NCBI RefSeq assembly: GCF_902635505.1
Contig: NC_045429.1
Location: 137,202,804-137,266,803, forward strand
Origin: Sarcophilus harrisii
Taxonomy: Eukaryota > Chordata > Mammalia > Dasyuromorphia > Dasyuridae
Length of the DNA stretch: 64,000 nt
Direction of reading: 5' to 3'
The stretch's first letter is position 1; each line of letters starts with the position of its first letter. The notes under the pieces were generated by a model. The model worked only from the letters and a program-made list of their open reading frames with translations, was not told the origin of the DNA and searched no databases. Positions 53,900-63,702 of the stretch are shown one piece after another. The translations under genes were made by a program, and so were the position numbers.

Positions 53900-55275
53900 T
53901 ACAGGATATTTAATCTCCTCACCATCTTGATCATTCTCCACTGGACCTTCTTCCAAACAAATGTCTTTCCTCAATATGATGGCTAGAATTGGATGTAATA
54001 TTATTATTGTTTACTTGTTTCAGTTGTGACATTTTCTGTGATCTTATTTGGAACTTTCTTGGCAAAGATCTCAAAGTGGTTTGCCATTTTCTTCTCCAAC
54101 TCAATTTACAGATAAGGAAACTGAGGCAAATAGGGTTAGTGACTTGCCCAGGGTTACACAACTAGTGTCTGAGAATAGATTTGAACTCAGTTCTTCCTTA
54201 CTTCACTGCACTACCTAGCTGCCCCCATTGAATGTAATACTCTAGATCAACTAAAAAATCTATGATCCTAGATATCTTCCTCTCAAATGCGATTAGATCA
54301 AGGCAGAGTAAAATAACACTAATATCTTTTTTAAAATTCTGAACATTATATACCTCTTAATGCAGAATAAGATTACACCAGATTTTTTTTTTTTTTGCTT
54401 CTGTTTCACAATATTGAGTTGTTGAACTTGCAGTTCAGTAAACCTCCTGGACATTTTCCCACATGAACAATAACTTTATTGTTTTTGCAATGATTCCTCC
54501 ATAGTGAACTTATGCAGTTGATTTTTTATTATCCAGATGAAAGACTTTACATTTAATTCTGTTAAATTTCAACTTATAAGATTCATCTCATGATTCTGAT
54601 TGATATCCAACTGTGTTAACTTTGCCTTTCTCCCAGATTTCTGTTATATGGAAATTAAATGAGCATACCATCATCCAAATCATTAAAATGTCGACTAGCA
54701 CAGGATTAAAGTGCGATCTCTGCTAGCTACTCCAGTGATGATCTCCCACCAAGTTGACATTGACCCACTCATAACTCCTCTTTGAGTCTAATCCTTTAAC
54801 CATTTTCAAATTTGCTTAACCAAAGAGTGTCTTCTATCCTACATTTCTCTGTACTTTTTACAAGAGTAGCAAGAGAGATTATTAAAGTTTTTGCTTAAAA
54901 TCCAGGTTTACTTTATCTATAGCATTTATTTGGTCTACTGGTGTATTAACTCTGTGGGGAGAAAAAAAGGTAATGAGGTTAGTCTGGCATTACATTTTCT
55001 TGATAAAATTATTCTGCTTCCCTTTCTAAATGCTTACAAACCAACCAATTCATTCCAGAGTTTTATCAGAAATTGAAGTTAAGCTTCTTGGCTTATAATT
55101 TAAAAACCACTCTTCCTTTTTTAAGTGTAGAACTCCCTCTGAACTCTCTTCATCTTCTACTAATCTTTGCAGAGTAGGTTGGCAGAAGATGGCTGATTAC
55201 TTGGTATTCACTATTCTATCTAATGCCTTTTTGACACTTCTCAGGAAATCTACAATTCAAAAAAAGGATCCTATG
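53900..55275 (-). mobile_element. L3/CR1 LINE, ORF2 C-terminal half (antisense)
   Basis: tcctcaccatcttgatcatt, tctccactggaccttcttcc, agatgaaagactttacattt, ccaccaagttgacattgacc, cttaaaatccaggtttactt, ggtaatgaggttagtctggc, ctttctaaatgcttacaaac and tgaagttaagcttcttggct follow the antisense L3/CR1 order for 1.1 kb, the longest L3 in the window. Interrupted by a MAR1 SINE at 54001-54226. Many stops; no function remains. Confidence 0.88.
54001..54226 (-). mobile_element. MAR1-type SINE (antisense) with target-site duplication
   Basis: gaactttcttggcaaagatc, gtttgccattttcttctcca, gtgacttgcccagggttaca and ctacctagctgcccc. Flanked by ATTGGATGTAATA (53988-54000) and ATTGAATGTAATA (54227-54239), 13 bp with one mismatch. 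Confidence 0.95.
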
Positions 55276-55414
55276 AATACCCTCCTGATATAGCAAGCAT
55301 TAGCATTTTTAGCAACTGAGGAAGTGTTTAAATCATAGACTTCTCTTCCAAAAACGATCTCACTGATTGTTACCTCTAGTTATCACCTAGATAGGTTAAT
55401 AAGGAAAGGGGAAG

Positions 55415-55672
55415 GGAACAGATATTTATTAAGTACCTACTAGTATGTACCAGGTATTATGTTAAATACTTTACAAATATCACCTAATTTAATCTTCACA
55501 ACAACCTGGAAGGTAAGTGCTATAATTATCCTCATTGTCATAATTATGCCTCATTTTCCAGATGAAGAAATAGAAGCAAACAGAAGGCTCAGGCAACTAG
55601 TAAGTGTCTTAGGTTGGGTTTGAATTCTGGTTTTCCCAACTCCAGGTCCAGTGCTCTATCCACTTTGTCAAC
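55415..55672 (-). mobile_element. MIR-type SINE (antisense), near full length
   Basis: atatttattaagtacctact, caggtattatgttaaatact, tttccagatgaagaaataga, gaattctggttttcccaact and ccagtgctctatccactttg. It shows that the L2-like tail belongs to this SINE family. Confidence 0.9.
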
Positions 55673-56276
55673 CAGATAAGGATAAAATTAACTATAGCAG
55701 AGGACTCTAGGAGTCAGAATGTTGATATTTCTTCAAAGAGTAGGATATTTCTAGAGCTTAGTCTTGTCATACCATTGACTAGAGGGTAGCAGGGGAAATG
55801 ACTACTATCATTGGCTCTATAATTATGAAAACTTGTGCTTCACTCTTGAACTATATGCTATATGCACTATCTAAGCAAAACTAGTAGTATCCATGACTAC
55901 ATAGAATTGCCCCTATCTGGTTGACTTGGTATATTCTAGTCTCCCTCTGAGTTGACTCCACTGGGTATAGTTATGAACAAAGAAATGGATTTTAAATATA
56001 TTAGAGTGAAGGCAGTATCTTTGGGATAAGTGATTTATGTCTTATGATGATTATTTCTGTAAGATAGAATACTCATTTGAGTATACAAGTGAGATGAATT
56101 CATTGAACCCAAGTAGGAACTCTCTTATTCTTTTTTAATTCACAAAATCAGAAACTCTCAGAGGTGTGTGTGTGTGTGTGGGTGTGATCTTAAAAGATAC
56201 CTAATCCATGACATGTTCAATGGGAAATCCCTTCACTGGCATCCTTGCCAAGTGGTTCATTTAAAGTTCCCACTAA
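55673..56276. other. Unassigned stretch with (GT)n
   Basis: A (GT)n run lies at 56164-56187. Nothing else recognised. Confidence 0.5.
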
Positions 56277-56288
56277 AAATTGTATAAA

Positions 56289-56446
56289 AGCTTTAATATA
56301 TTTAACATCTACTGGTCATCCTGCCATCTAGGGGAGGGGGTGGAGGAGAAGGAGGGGAAAAATTGGAACAAAAGGTTTGGCAGTTGTCAATGCTGTAAAA
56401 TTACCCATACATTTAACTTGTAAATAAAAAGCTATTATTTTTTTTT
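56289..56446 (+). mobile_element. Very short young L1 3' end with target-site duplication
   Basis: Only the last 150 bp or so of the 3' UTR (taatatatttaacatctact, gccatctaggggagggggtg, gtaaataaaaagctatt) and a T-rich broken tail. Flanked by exact AAATTGTATAAA at 56277-56288 and 56447-56458. Confidence 0.93.
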
Positions 56447-56827
56447 AAATTGTATAAAGGGAGAATTCACTACTTGTCAAGAAAATCCCTTCTGCTTCTA
56501 CCAAGTTTTTTTGTTTGTTTAAATTTTGTTTTGTTTTGTTTTTCCTCTTACAGTGAACTGATACCTGCTTCTTTGGAACTTATATTTCTTTCTAATTCCA
56601 CCATCTGTGGTCAAGTATATTCTTATTACATGTGGTAACTCTGCCTATCATGTGTCTCTAAAGTTTTCTTTTCTCTAAAACAAACATGCCTAATACATAG
56701 GATTATGGATCATAGGAACATAGAACAGGAAAGATCCCTAGATTTTATCAAGTATACTACCTCCTCTACCCCATTTTCAGGTGAGGAAACCAAGTTCTTT
56801 CAACCAATTCTCCTGTAACATGGCACA

Positions 56828-56960
56828 AATTCATTCTTTCACTCAATAACAATTTACTAAAACACCTACCATGTGCATGTAAGATAAACTGGTAGATGTT
56901 GGGACTCTACAGACAAAAATTAAAAATAAGTATTGCCTTCAAAGAGCTTACTTTTATCTT
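56828..56960 (-). mobile_element. Repeat with L2/MIR-type tail (antisense)
   Basis: caatttactaaaacacctac, catgtgcatgtaagataaac and cttcaaagagcttactttta. Confidence 0.55.
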
Positions 56961-58220
56961 TATGTTCACTCTCTTTTTGATACATTCTAGCATCTTCCCT
57001 AAAAGCATATATAGTAACCAGAATGAAATATAGTACTTCTTGTGTGGTCTCAGAGGCATATTTCAATTCTCCTCTATCAGTTATTGTCAAAAAAACAAAC
57101 AAAACTGTTTTCTCATAAAATGCAATTATGTAAGCATAGAGATTTATTTTACTACTATATTTTACTATAAATGGATATGATAAAGTAAGGGAAGGGTGTA
57201 TAGGAAAAGTTAGTCAATATTTGGGGTTCTCTTAAATTAAAAAAAAATTATACCATTTATTTGATATTTTTTATATCACATTCATTTCCAAATAGATTTC
57301 TCCCTATTCCTTCCTCAACAAGTCAACTAATCCATTATATCATGTTGTTTTTTAACAGGTGGGAATTTCCAGAGAATGCTTTTATGCAGGATACACTGCC
57401 AAGGAAACTATTTTTGGAGAAGAAAAATGTAAGTAGCCTAATAGAACTGAGAAACTTGTTTTGGCAAGATCTCAAATTTGGCTGCTTTAAAAAAAATGAA
57501 GTTGTCTCTTCATTATGTGTATATTAATCAAGGATAGTTAAAATATATACCTAGGTTGTTTTTTATGACCAAAAAGAAGAAAGGAAACTGAATGATTTAG
57601 TATCTGTAATTTTTTTATGCTTTTGCTACATTTTATTTAATGTGGTCTAAAAAAAATAACTTTAGGTAAAATTGTCCTTCATCTCACAGTGTCACAGTCT
57701 TGATTCCTACAGATAAAACAACAGCCTGGTTGTTCTCTTCAGGCTGAACTTGGTACTTTCTTTATGTGATGTGAAGGCAGATTTTGGCCCCAAATCAAGT
57801 ATACAGGAGCTGAAAGGTTCACTTAGAAATAGGAATCTACTACAGTCATATAGAAAGATAACGAATTGTCTCTTTTGGCAAGTGATCAGAAAGCTAAATT
57901 CCTCACAGCAGGAATGCAAGATGTAGAAATAAGGGTCACTGAATATAAGATATAGTCAAGGAAGAAGAGATTTTGTATGTCTCAAAGCAATGTAAGGAAC
58001 AGAAAAACAGTATCTTGAAACTGATGCCTTTGAACAGAAAGAATGTCAGGGCTTAAAGCCTTGGACCATCAAAAATCCTCTCAGTTATTGGATTTTTGTT
58101 AAACCTTCTTTTGGAAGCCTATTGGTGTTTGTTTGTTTTTTAGCTGACTTTAGCAGCAGCTTAAATTATTTCCCTCCCTCTTTAAAACAAATCGATGTTT
58201 TATCTATCATTTGATACATG
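56961..58220. other. Mostly unassigned stretch
   Basis: Apart from the weak candidate exon at 57359 nothing is recognised. The part at about 57240-57350 may be the complement of an old L1 3' UTR. Confidence 0.4.
57359..57428 (+). other. Candidate orphan exon (weak)
   Basis: Preceded by tgttgttttttaacag, a good pyrimidine tract and AG acceptor, and followed by gtaagta, a near-perfect donor. The enclosed 70 bp are open in at least one frame (WEFPENAFMQDTLPRKLFLE...), in line with the 88-codon frame that runs through it. I do not recognise the protein and the length is not a multiple of three. Chance pairing of splice-like sites is common at this scale. Confidence 0.2.
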
Positions 58221-58279
58221 GAATCATCAAGTCACAGAATTTTTAGAGTTGCAAGGGAATTCAGAGATTATCTAAATCC

Positions 58280-58440
58280 ATGGAGTGTGATATGTAAGAA
58301 AGAATATCTGGAAATCAGAACGACTGGATTTGACTACCAGCTTTGCGGTTTACTGTTATGAGATATTTAGAATGTCTTAACCTTTTTGAACTTTTACTTT
58401 GCCACTTGTAAAGTGGGGTTATAGATTTAAAGCTACAAAG
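58280..58440 (+). mobile_element. MIR-type SINE
   Basis: gaacgactggatttgactac, cttaacctttttgaactttt and gccacttgtaaagtggggtt; poorly preserved. Confidence 0.6.
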
Positions 58441-58607
58441 GAGCTATTAAAGCTATAAATCAACTAGTGTAAACTCTTTCCCTTTCCTTTATTTTAAAAA
58501 AGAAACTGAAGGTTGGAGAGATTAAGCTTGTCTACAATCTTTCTTTCTCTGAGGTTCATGTTATCCAAATTTTCCTGACAATTACGTGATGATTTCCACA
58601 ACTCTTC

Positions 58608-58838
58608 TGTGGATAGTTGGTGCAGTAGATAGAATACTGGGTCTGGTATCAGGATTCTGAATTCAAATCTAACCTCAAATAACTGGCCCTGGGCAAATCA
58701 CCTATATGCCTCATTTTTTCTCAGCTACAAAATGAGCTAGAGAAGGAAATGGCAAACCACACTTGTATCACCAAGAAAACCTCAAATGGGGGGTCACGAA
58801 AAGTCAGACAATTGAAAAGGACTGAATTACAACAACAA
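58608..58838 (+). mobile_element. MAR1-type SINE
   Basis: ggtgcagtagatagaatact, ctggccctgggcaaatcacc, gagaaggaaatggcaaacca, ccaagaaaacctcaaatggg and aaaggactgaattacaacaa; nearly full length. Confidence 0.93.
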
Positions 58839-58910
58839 ACTTTTTCTTTCTTAATGAATTCAAGGCTTGGCTCACAGTCTTTCTCTCTGTCCAAATTCTT
58901 GCCTTCATAT

Positions 58911-59333
58911 TGTAATGTCAAAAGAAACTGAGACAGAATAGAGATTGGAGTACAATTTGATTATTAATTTATTGGAGAGTAAATCAATCAATTAAGTAGG
59001 ATTCTCATCTTAAGTATTCTTCCCCCCCAGTGTCCTTCCTTGAAGATCCTTTATAGCCATCACATAGTGGAAGGAGTTACCTGGATGGGGATACTCTAAT
59101 TGGGGAGGTGCCTAGAATAGCATGATGAAGGGAGATGCTCCAGAGGTTACTGATATTCTAATAACAGACCTGTGATGAAGGGAGGTGCTGGAGAGGTTGC
59201 TGATATTCTAATAACGGACCTTTGTCTTGTAAAGGTACAAGACCCTCATCTCTTCACATGCTTAAGAGGGAATGATTATAGCCTGGGTTCTGGGACCGAG
59301 TTGGGGCGACCTCAAGGTGACTGTAACATAACA
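58911..59333 (-). mobile_element. Solo LTR of an endogenous retrovirus, with 4-bp target-site duplication
   Basis: The plus strand starts tgtaatgtcaaaagaaactg and ends gactgtaacataaca. It is flanked by ATAT on both sides (58907-58910, 59334-59337). Inside it, a roughly 70-bp unit with gatattctaataac occurs twice (about 59147-59216). No internal retroviral sequence is attached. Same family as the LTRs at 61066 and 63264. The 4-bp duplication fits gammaretrovirus-like (class I) elements. Confidence 0.88.
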
Positions 59334-59339
59334 ATATAA

Positions 59340-59935
59340 ATGGACTTCAACATTCAAATTGATGTACCCTCAAATTTAAATCAGCTTGTGGGCACAACCA
59401 ACAGTAGCTTCCAAGTTCCTTAATCTACTCAAATCCTGTGATCTACTTCACTTTAGTGATACATGGAAATGATCAAACCTTTGATCTTGCTATCATCTAC
59501 AAATATTTTACTTCCACATTCACAAACATTCCCCTTATCCAATCATAATCTTTTATTGGTCCATCTTTTCCTATGCTTTGAGATCCTTAATCTTCTTTAC
59601 CCTCACCATGACCTCTGATTTTTCCAATCTTCAGTTCATTCAAAGGCAATCATTTTGAAGTGATTATTCTCTCCTCTCTTCTCCATGTTGGCCCCTAGTG
59701 AATTCTTTGAACTTTACATTGTCATCTACTCTCAAATTCCTTACCATTTATCTTATCACCAATCATGGCTTAATAAACCTTAATCCTGCAATGTTCTCAC
59801 AATTCACCTCCTTTGTGTTCAGTGTTGTGATCACTACAATTTTGTTACCTAATTTCATTGAGACCCCATGAAAGCAATGCAATCATTGAAATTCTTTCTA
59901 ATCAAGTTTCTCTCCCTCTTCATACAATGTCTTTT
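59340..59935 (+). mobile_element. Probable L2-like LINE, upstream ORF2 part
   Basis: ctcaaatcctgtgatctact, tgatcttgctatcatctaca, ttacttccacattcacaaac and ccttatccaatcataatctt resemble a CR1/L2-clade endonuclease-end region (CDLLHP, LDLAITHKHSTSMFTN, SDHNLL). It has the same strand as the L2 at 60150 and may be the same element. Confidence 0.5.
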
Positions 59936-60148
59936 AAATAACTAGATGACACAGTGCACTGAGTATTGTACTTTGAGTCAGAAAGACTGGAATTTGAATC
60001 CTGCCTCAAAGTCTTTAATAGCTATTATAGAACCTTGGGAAAATCATTTAATCTATCAATTCCCTCATCTGCAAAATGGGAATGATAAACTGCACCTACC
60101 TCCCAGGGTTATTTGAGGATAAAATGAGAAAAAAAAAAAAAAAAAAAG
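59936..60148 (+). mobile_element. MIR-type SINE with A-rich end
   Basis: ctagatgacacagtgcactg, gactggaatttgaatcctgc, cccagggttatttgaggata and a 20-base A run. Confidence 0.85.
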
Positions 60149-60149
60149 G

Positions 60150-61065
60150 CAGTCTACCACCAGGACTTATGCTTTTCACTTTTCTAAACACTCTGAATTC
60201 TGGCTTCCAATCTTTTTCCAACTGAAATTTCACTCTAAAGATACCAGTGATCTCTAAATTGCCAAATGTAATGGTTCTTTCTCAATCTTCATCCTTTTTG
60301 TCCTGTCTTCAGCACTTAATACTGTATATCATCTTCATCTAAGAATTCTTTTCTATCTCATTTTTTCAAGATGTAATTCTTTCTTCTTTCTCCTATTTAT
60401 TCAAATACTTCTCAATGCTCTTTGCTGGTTCTTCAACCATGTCATGTCCACTATTCATGACCGTTCCCTAAGACTGTATTCTAGAGCCTCTTCTCTTTTC
60501 TCCCTATGTTCTCCCACTTGATGATTTTTATCTACTCACAGGGCAATTTTTTTCTATGAAGACGATTTTCAGATTTATATATCCAGCTCTACTCTCTGTC
60601 CTTAGCTACAATTCTATACCAGTAACTGCCTTTTAGATATCTCAAACTGAATTTTATAAGTATCTCAAATTAACATGTTCAAACTCATTATCCCACTACT
60701 AATCAAACCTTTCATTTTCAAAACATCCCTCACAATTTCTGGGTCAGTTTTGACTCTTTCCTAATATTCACCTCATATACCTTCTTTCTACTCACAAAGC
60801 CACCAAACTAGTTGAGATCCTAAACTCTTCAAATAACTTTTTATCTGGTTTCCCTCTACTTCAATACATCTTCCATTCAACTAGCCAAAATCCTAAATGC
60901 ATGAGTCTATAAGCCATTTTATGAATGGCTTCCTATTTCTTCCAGGATCATATATAAAGTTCTTTGGCATTTAAAGCTTTTTTAATCCCACTGTTTTCTA
61001 TTTTCCCAGTCTTTCCCACATATTCCTACTAGAGAGATGAGTCCATCAAGAGGAGAATTTAGTAT
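60150..61065 (+). mobile_element. L2 LINE, ORF2 reverse-transcriptase part
   Basis: gataccagtgatctctaaat, tgccaaatgtaatggttctt, tctcaatcttcatccttttt, ttaatactgtatatcatctt, cctaagactgtattctagag, tcagatttatatatccagct, gatatctcaaactgaatttt and ggcttcctatttcttccagg follow the L2 order ([80 protein letters not shown]). Stops are frequent. The end lies in the tandem duplication and is cut by a solo LTR. Confidence 0.82.
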
Positions 61066-61543
61066 TGTGGTGCCACAATTCCCTTTTGATGTCTTGACCT
61101 AGTTTCCCCATTGTGCTATTTACTCTGCCTCGGTTATAACCTTTCCCTCTTAAAGTTTGATGAGATAAAGGTTTACCTCAGTTGCTCTGCCCCAAAACCC
61201 CAAGCTATAATCATTCCCTCTTAAATGGTTGATGAGATAAAGGTTTTATATCTTTAGGTTATAATCATTCCTTCTTAATGTTTGACAGGATAAAGGTTTA
61301 TCCATTTTAGATCCCATTAGAATTTCAGTAACCTCCCTCCATTGTGTCATCCTAGAGCCTCCTCCCTCCCCCACCCCCATTAGGTCATTGTTCTTGTTAT
61401 CCTATAAAAAAGCTTGCCCTCTGATTCTTAAGTCCTGGACTTTTTGAGATGATAGTCTCAGCCCTGGGACCAATATCTCTCCATTTAATAAACTATTGAA
61501 TTGGTCTCTAATTTCTGTCTTGCTCAGTTTCTCCGGCATTACA
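61066..61543 (+). mobile_element. Solo LTR of an endogenous retrovirus, with 4-bp target-site duplication
   Basis: Begins TGTGGTGCCACAATTCCC and ends CTCCGGCATTACA, flanked by GTAT at 61062-61065 and 61544-61547. Three imperfect copies of a roughly 45-bp unit (tataatcattccctcttaa ... gataaaggttt) lie at 61132-61176, 61203-61250 and 61257-61303, in the place of U3 enhancers. A TATA box is at 61403-61408 and a polyadenylation signal at 61487-61492. The LTR looks whole; no body is attached. The intact empty site is visible in unit 2 of the tandem duplication. Confidence 0.93.
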
Positions 61544-61796
61544 GTATCACTTTCCCAATCACTCAGTTTATATGATAAAATATATATTGATCTGCTACTT
61601 TTTCTCTGGCTTGGAAATGAATTTAGCCAAGTGCTGGTCTCTTTCTATTGCAGAAAGAATGGAAAAGTAAATTCAATATTATGAATATGGAAGTTTCATT
61701 TAGAAATAGTAAGGAAGCAGTTTCCAAAACAAGAGAGAAGGAAAATGCACTGGAATTCTGTTGTACAAATGTAGTTTGTTTCTAGAAAGAAATCAA

Positions 61797-62040
61797 GATC
61801 CTGAACTATTCAAATAATTTTCTACCTGGTTTCCCCATCTCTGCTTAATACATCTTCCATTCAATTGCCAAAATGATTTTCCTAAGCATAAGTCTATGAG
61901 CCATATTATGAATGGCTTCCTATTTCTTCTAGGATCATATATGAAGTTCTTTGGCATTTAAAGCTTTTAAAATCTTACTCTTTTCCATTTTCCCAATATT
62001 TCCCACATATAGCTACTAGAGAGATGAGTCCATAAAGAAG
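61797..62040 (+). mobile_element. L2 LINE piece in duplication unit 2
   Basis: ttccattcaattgccaaaat, gattttcctaagcataagtc and aatggcttcctatttcttct: L2 ORF2 C-terminal text, as in unit 1 at 60816-61040. Confidence 0.8.
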
Positions 62041-62461
62041 AGAATTTAGTATCACTTTCCCAATCACTCAGTTTATATGATAAAATATTTATTGGTCTAC
62101 TACTTTTCCTCTGGCTTGGAAATGAATTGAACAAAGTGCTAGCCTCTTTCTATTACAGAAAGAATGGAAAAGTAAATTCAATATTGTGAATATGAAAGTT
62201 TCATTTAGAAACAGTAAGGAAGCAGTTTCCAAAACAAGAGGAAAAAGTGAGAAGGAAAATGCACTGGCATTCTGTTGTACAAATACTGTTTATGTTTCTA
62301 GAAACAAATAGTTCATCCTGAGCAACTTTGTAATAGACCCAGGGACAGTGAATAACTATTTCATTCAAACACCATTTATTAACAAGCAGACAAACAGAAC
62401 AAATTTGAGGCTCTACTCATGTGCCGTTTCCTCTTCTACTTCCCTTTTTCTCCATAGCTCA

Positions 62462-62600
62462 GGAGCTCTTAACCTCTTGTAAGAATGTTTTTAAGTGTAT
62501 AAAAAAACCCACATAGGATTAAAAAAGAAACCAGATATATTGAAATGAAGATATACATTTTTTCACATTCAATTTCCTAAACTTTTTAAGTTGAGAATCC
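62462..62600 (+). mobile_element. hAT-like short DNA transposon
   Basis: ggagctcttaacctcttgta, acccacataggattaaaaaa and gaaaccagatatattgaaat. Confidence 0.65.
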
Positions 62601-62699
62601 CTTTCCTTGATGGAAGTTTTCTCTTCTCAAATATCACATACATTTTGTTTGGATTTGTACTTTGCATTATCCTCTAGAACTAAAGAACAAATCAAATCC

Positions 62700-62772
62700 C
62701 TGTACCACATCAGCTCTTCAAATATTTGAAGAGAACTTTCATAACCTCACCTCTCCTTAACCGATTGTTCTT
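62700..62772 (-). mobile_element. L3/CR1 LINE fragment (antisense)
   Basis: ctcttcaaatatttgaagag, cctctccttaaccgattgtt: resembles ccttcaaatacttgaagacagctatcatg. Confidence 0.45.
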
Positions 62773-62814
62773 TATACATGAGAGATGTAATGAAATAGAT
62801 GAGGAATTATATAA

Positions 62815-63010
62815 GGAAAGAGAGGGAAGGAAGAATAAAAAAAAAGGGAGGAGGCAGGGAGAAGGAAAAGAGGATAATGGAAAAAGGAGAGAAAAAAAGA
62901 GGAGAGATAAAGAGACAGAAACAGAGACAGAAACAGAGACAGAGACAGAGTGACAGAGAGTGATAAAGACAGAGATAGAGAGAGAGAAGGAAAGTGTTGA
63001 AGGAGAGGGG
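62815..63010. repeat. Purine-rich microsatellite with GAGACA units
   Basis: GGAA/GGGA variants, then several cagagacagaaacagagaca units at 62910-62960. Overlapping frames on both strands are artefacts. Confidence 0.95.
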
Positions 63011-63044
63011 AAAAAGGAAGAAAGAGAAAAAGGGATGATAGTGG

Positions 63045-63210
63045 TTTAGAGGCCATTAAGTCCACTATCACCACTACCATCTCTCTCATTTTTTACATAA
63101 GAAAACTGAAACTGAGAGCAAAAAAAAAAATTTCCAAGATTATACAGTTCTATTAAGTAGAATTTGAAGCCAGAGTTTGACCTTATGTCTGCCTTCTAAC
63201 CACTACAGTT
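63045..63210 (-). mobile_element. MIR-type SINE (antisense)
   Basis: tttttacataagaaaactga, gattatacagttctattaag and ccttctaaccactacagt. Confidence 0.6.
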
Positions 63211-63263
63211 CATGTTTTTCAGTTTCCATAAATGAAAAAAAAAAAAAAAAGATTTATTGGGAG

Positions 63264-63698
63264 TGTAATGCCGGAGAAACTGAGCAAGATAAATTTGAGG
63301 ACAATTTAATAATTTATTTAATGGAGAGATTTACTGGGACCAAATGGATCCATGGTTGGTCCCAGGACTGAATGAGACTTTCATCTCAAAGAATCCAGCA
63401 GTGAATGTCAGATACAAGATTCTTTTATAGGGTAACAAGAAAGGTGACATAATGGGGGAGGTACCTAGGATGACATAATGGGAGGGACTGGAGAGGCTCC
63501 TGATATTCTAATGATGTCTAAAATGGATAAAGACCTTTATTCATCAAACAGTATGAGGGAATGATTATAGTCTAAGATCTAAGATATAAGACCTTTATCC
63601 TAACATTAAGAAGGAATGGTTATAACCTGAGGCCGAGTAACTGAATAGGACAATTAGGGAAACTGGGTCAGGACATTAAAAGGAATTGTGGCACAACA
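63264..63698 (-). mobile_element. Solo LTR of an endogenous retrovirus, with 4-bp target-site duplication
   Basis: The plus strand starts TGTAATGCCGGAGAAACTGA and ends GGAATTGTGGCACAACA, the complement of the 61066 LTR's two ends. Flanked by GGAG at 63260-63263 and 63699-63702. The shared gggaatgattatagtc and tataagacctttatcc units of the U3 region are present. Solo; no body. Confidence 0.93.
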
Positions 63699-63702
63699 GG
63701 AG

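Larger units (their letters stand above)
60816..62309. repeat. Local tandem duplication, about 500 bp per unit
   Basis: Unit 1 is 60816-61796 and holds a 478-bp solo LTR; unit 2 is 61797-62309 and does not. Both start gatcct(a/g)aact(c/a)ttcaaataa and end near gtttctagaaa(g/c)aaat. Shared landmarks include tgaatggcttcctatttctt, agagagatgagtcca, cactttcccaatcactcagt and gaatggaaaagtaaattcaa. Unit 2 carries an extra 9-bp gaaaaagtg-like block near 62250. Confidence 0.95.
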
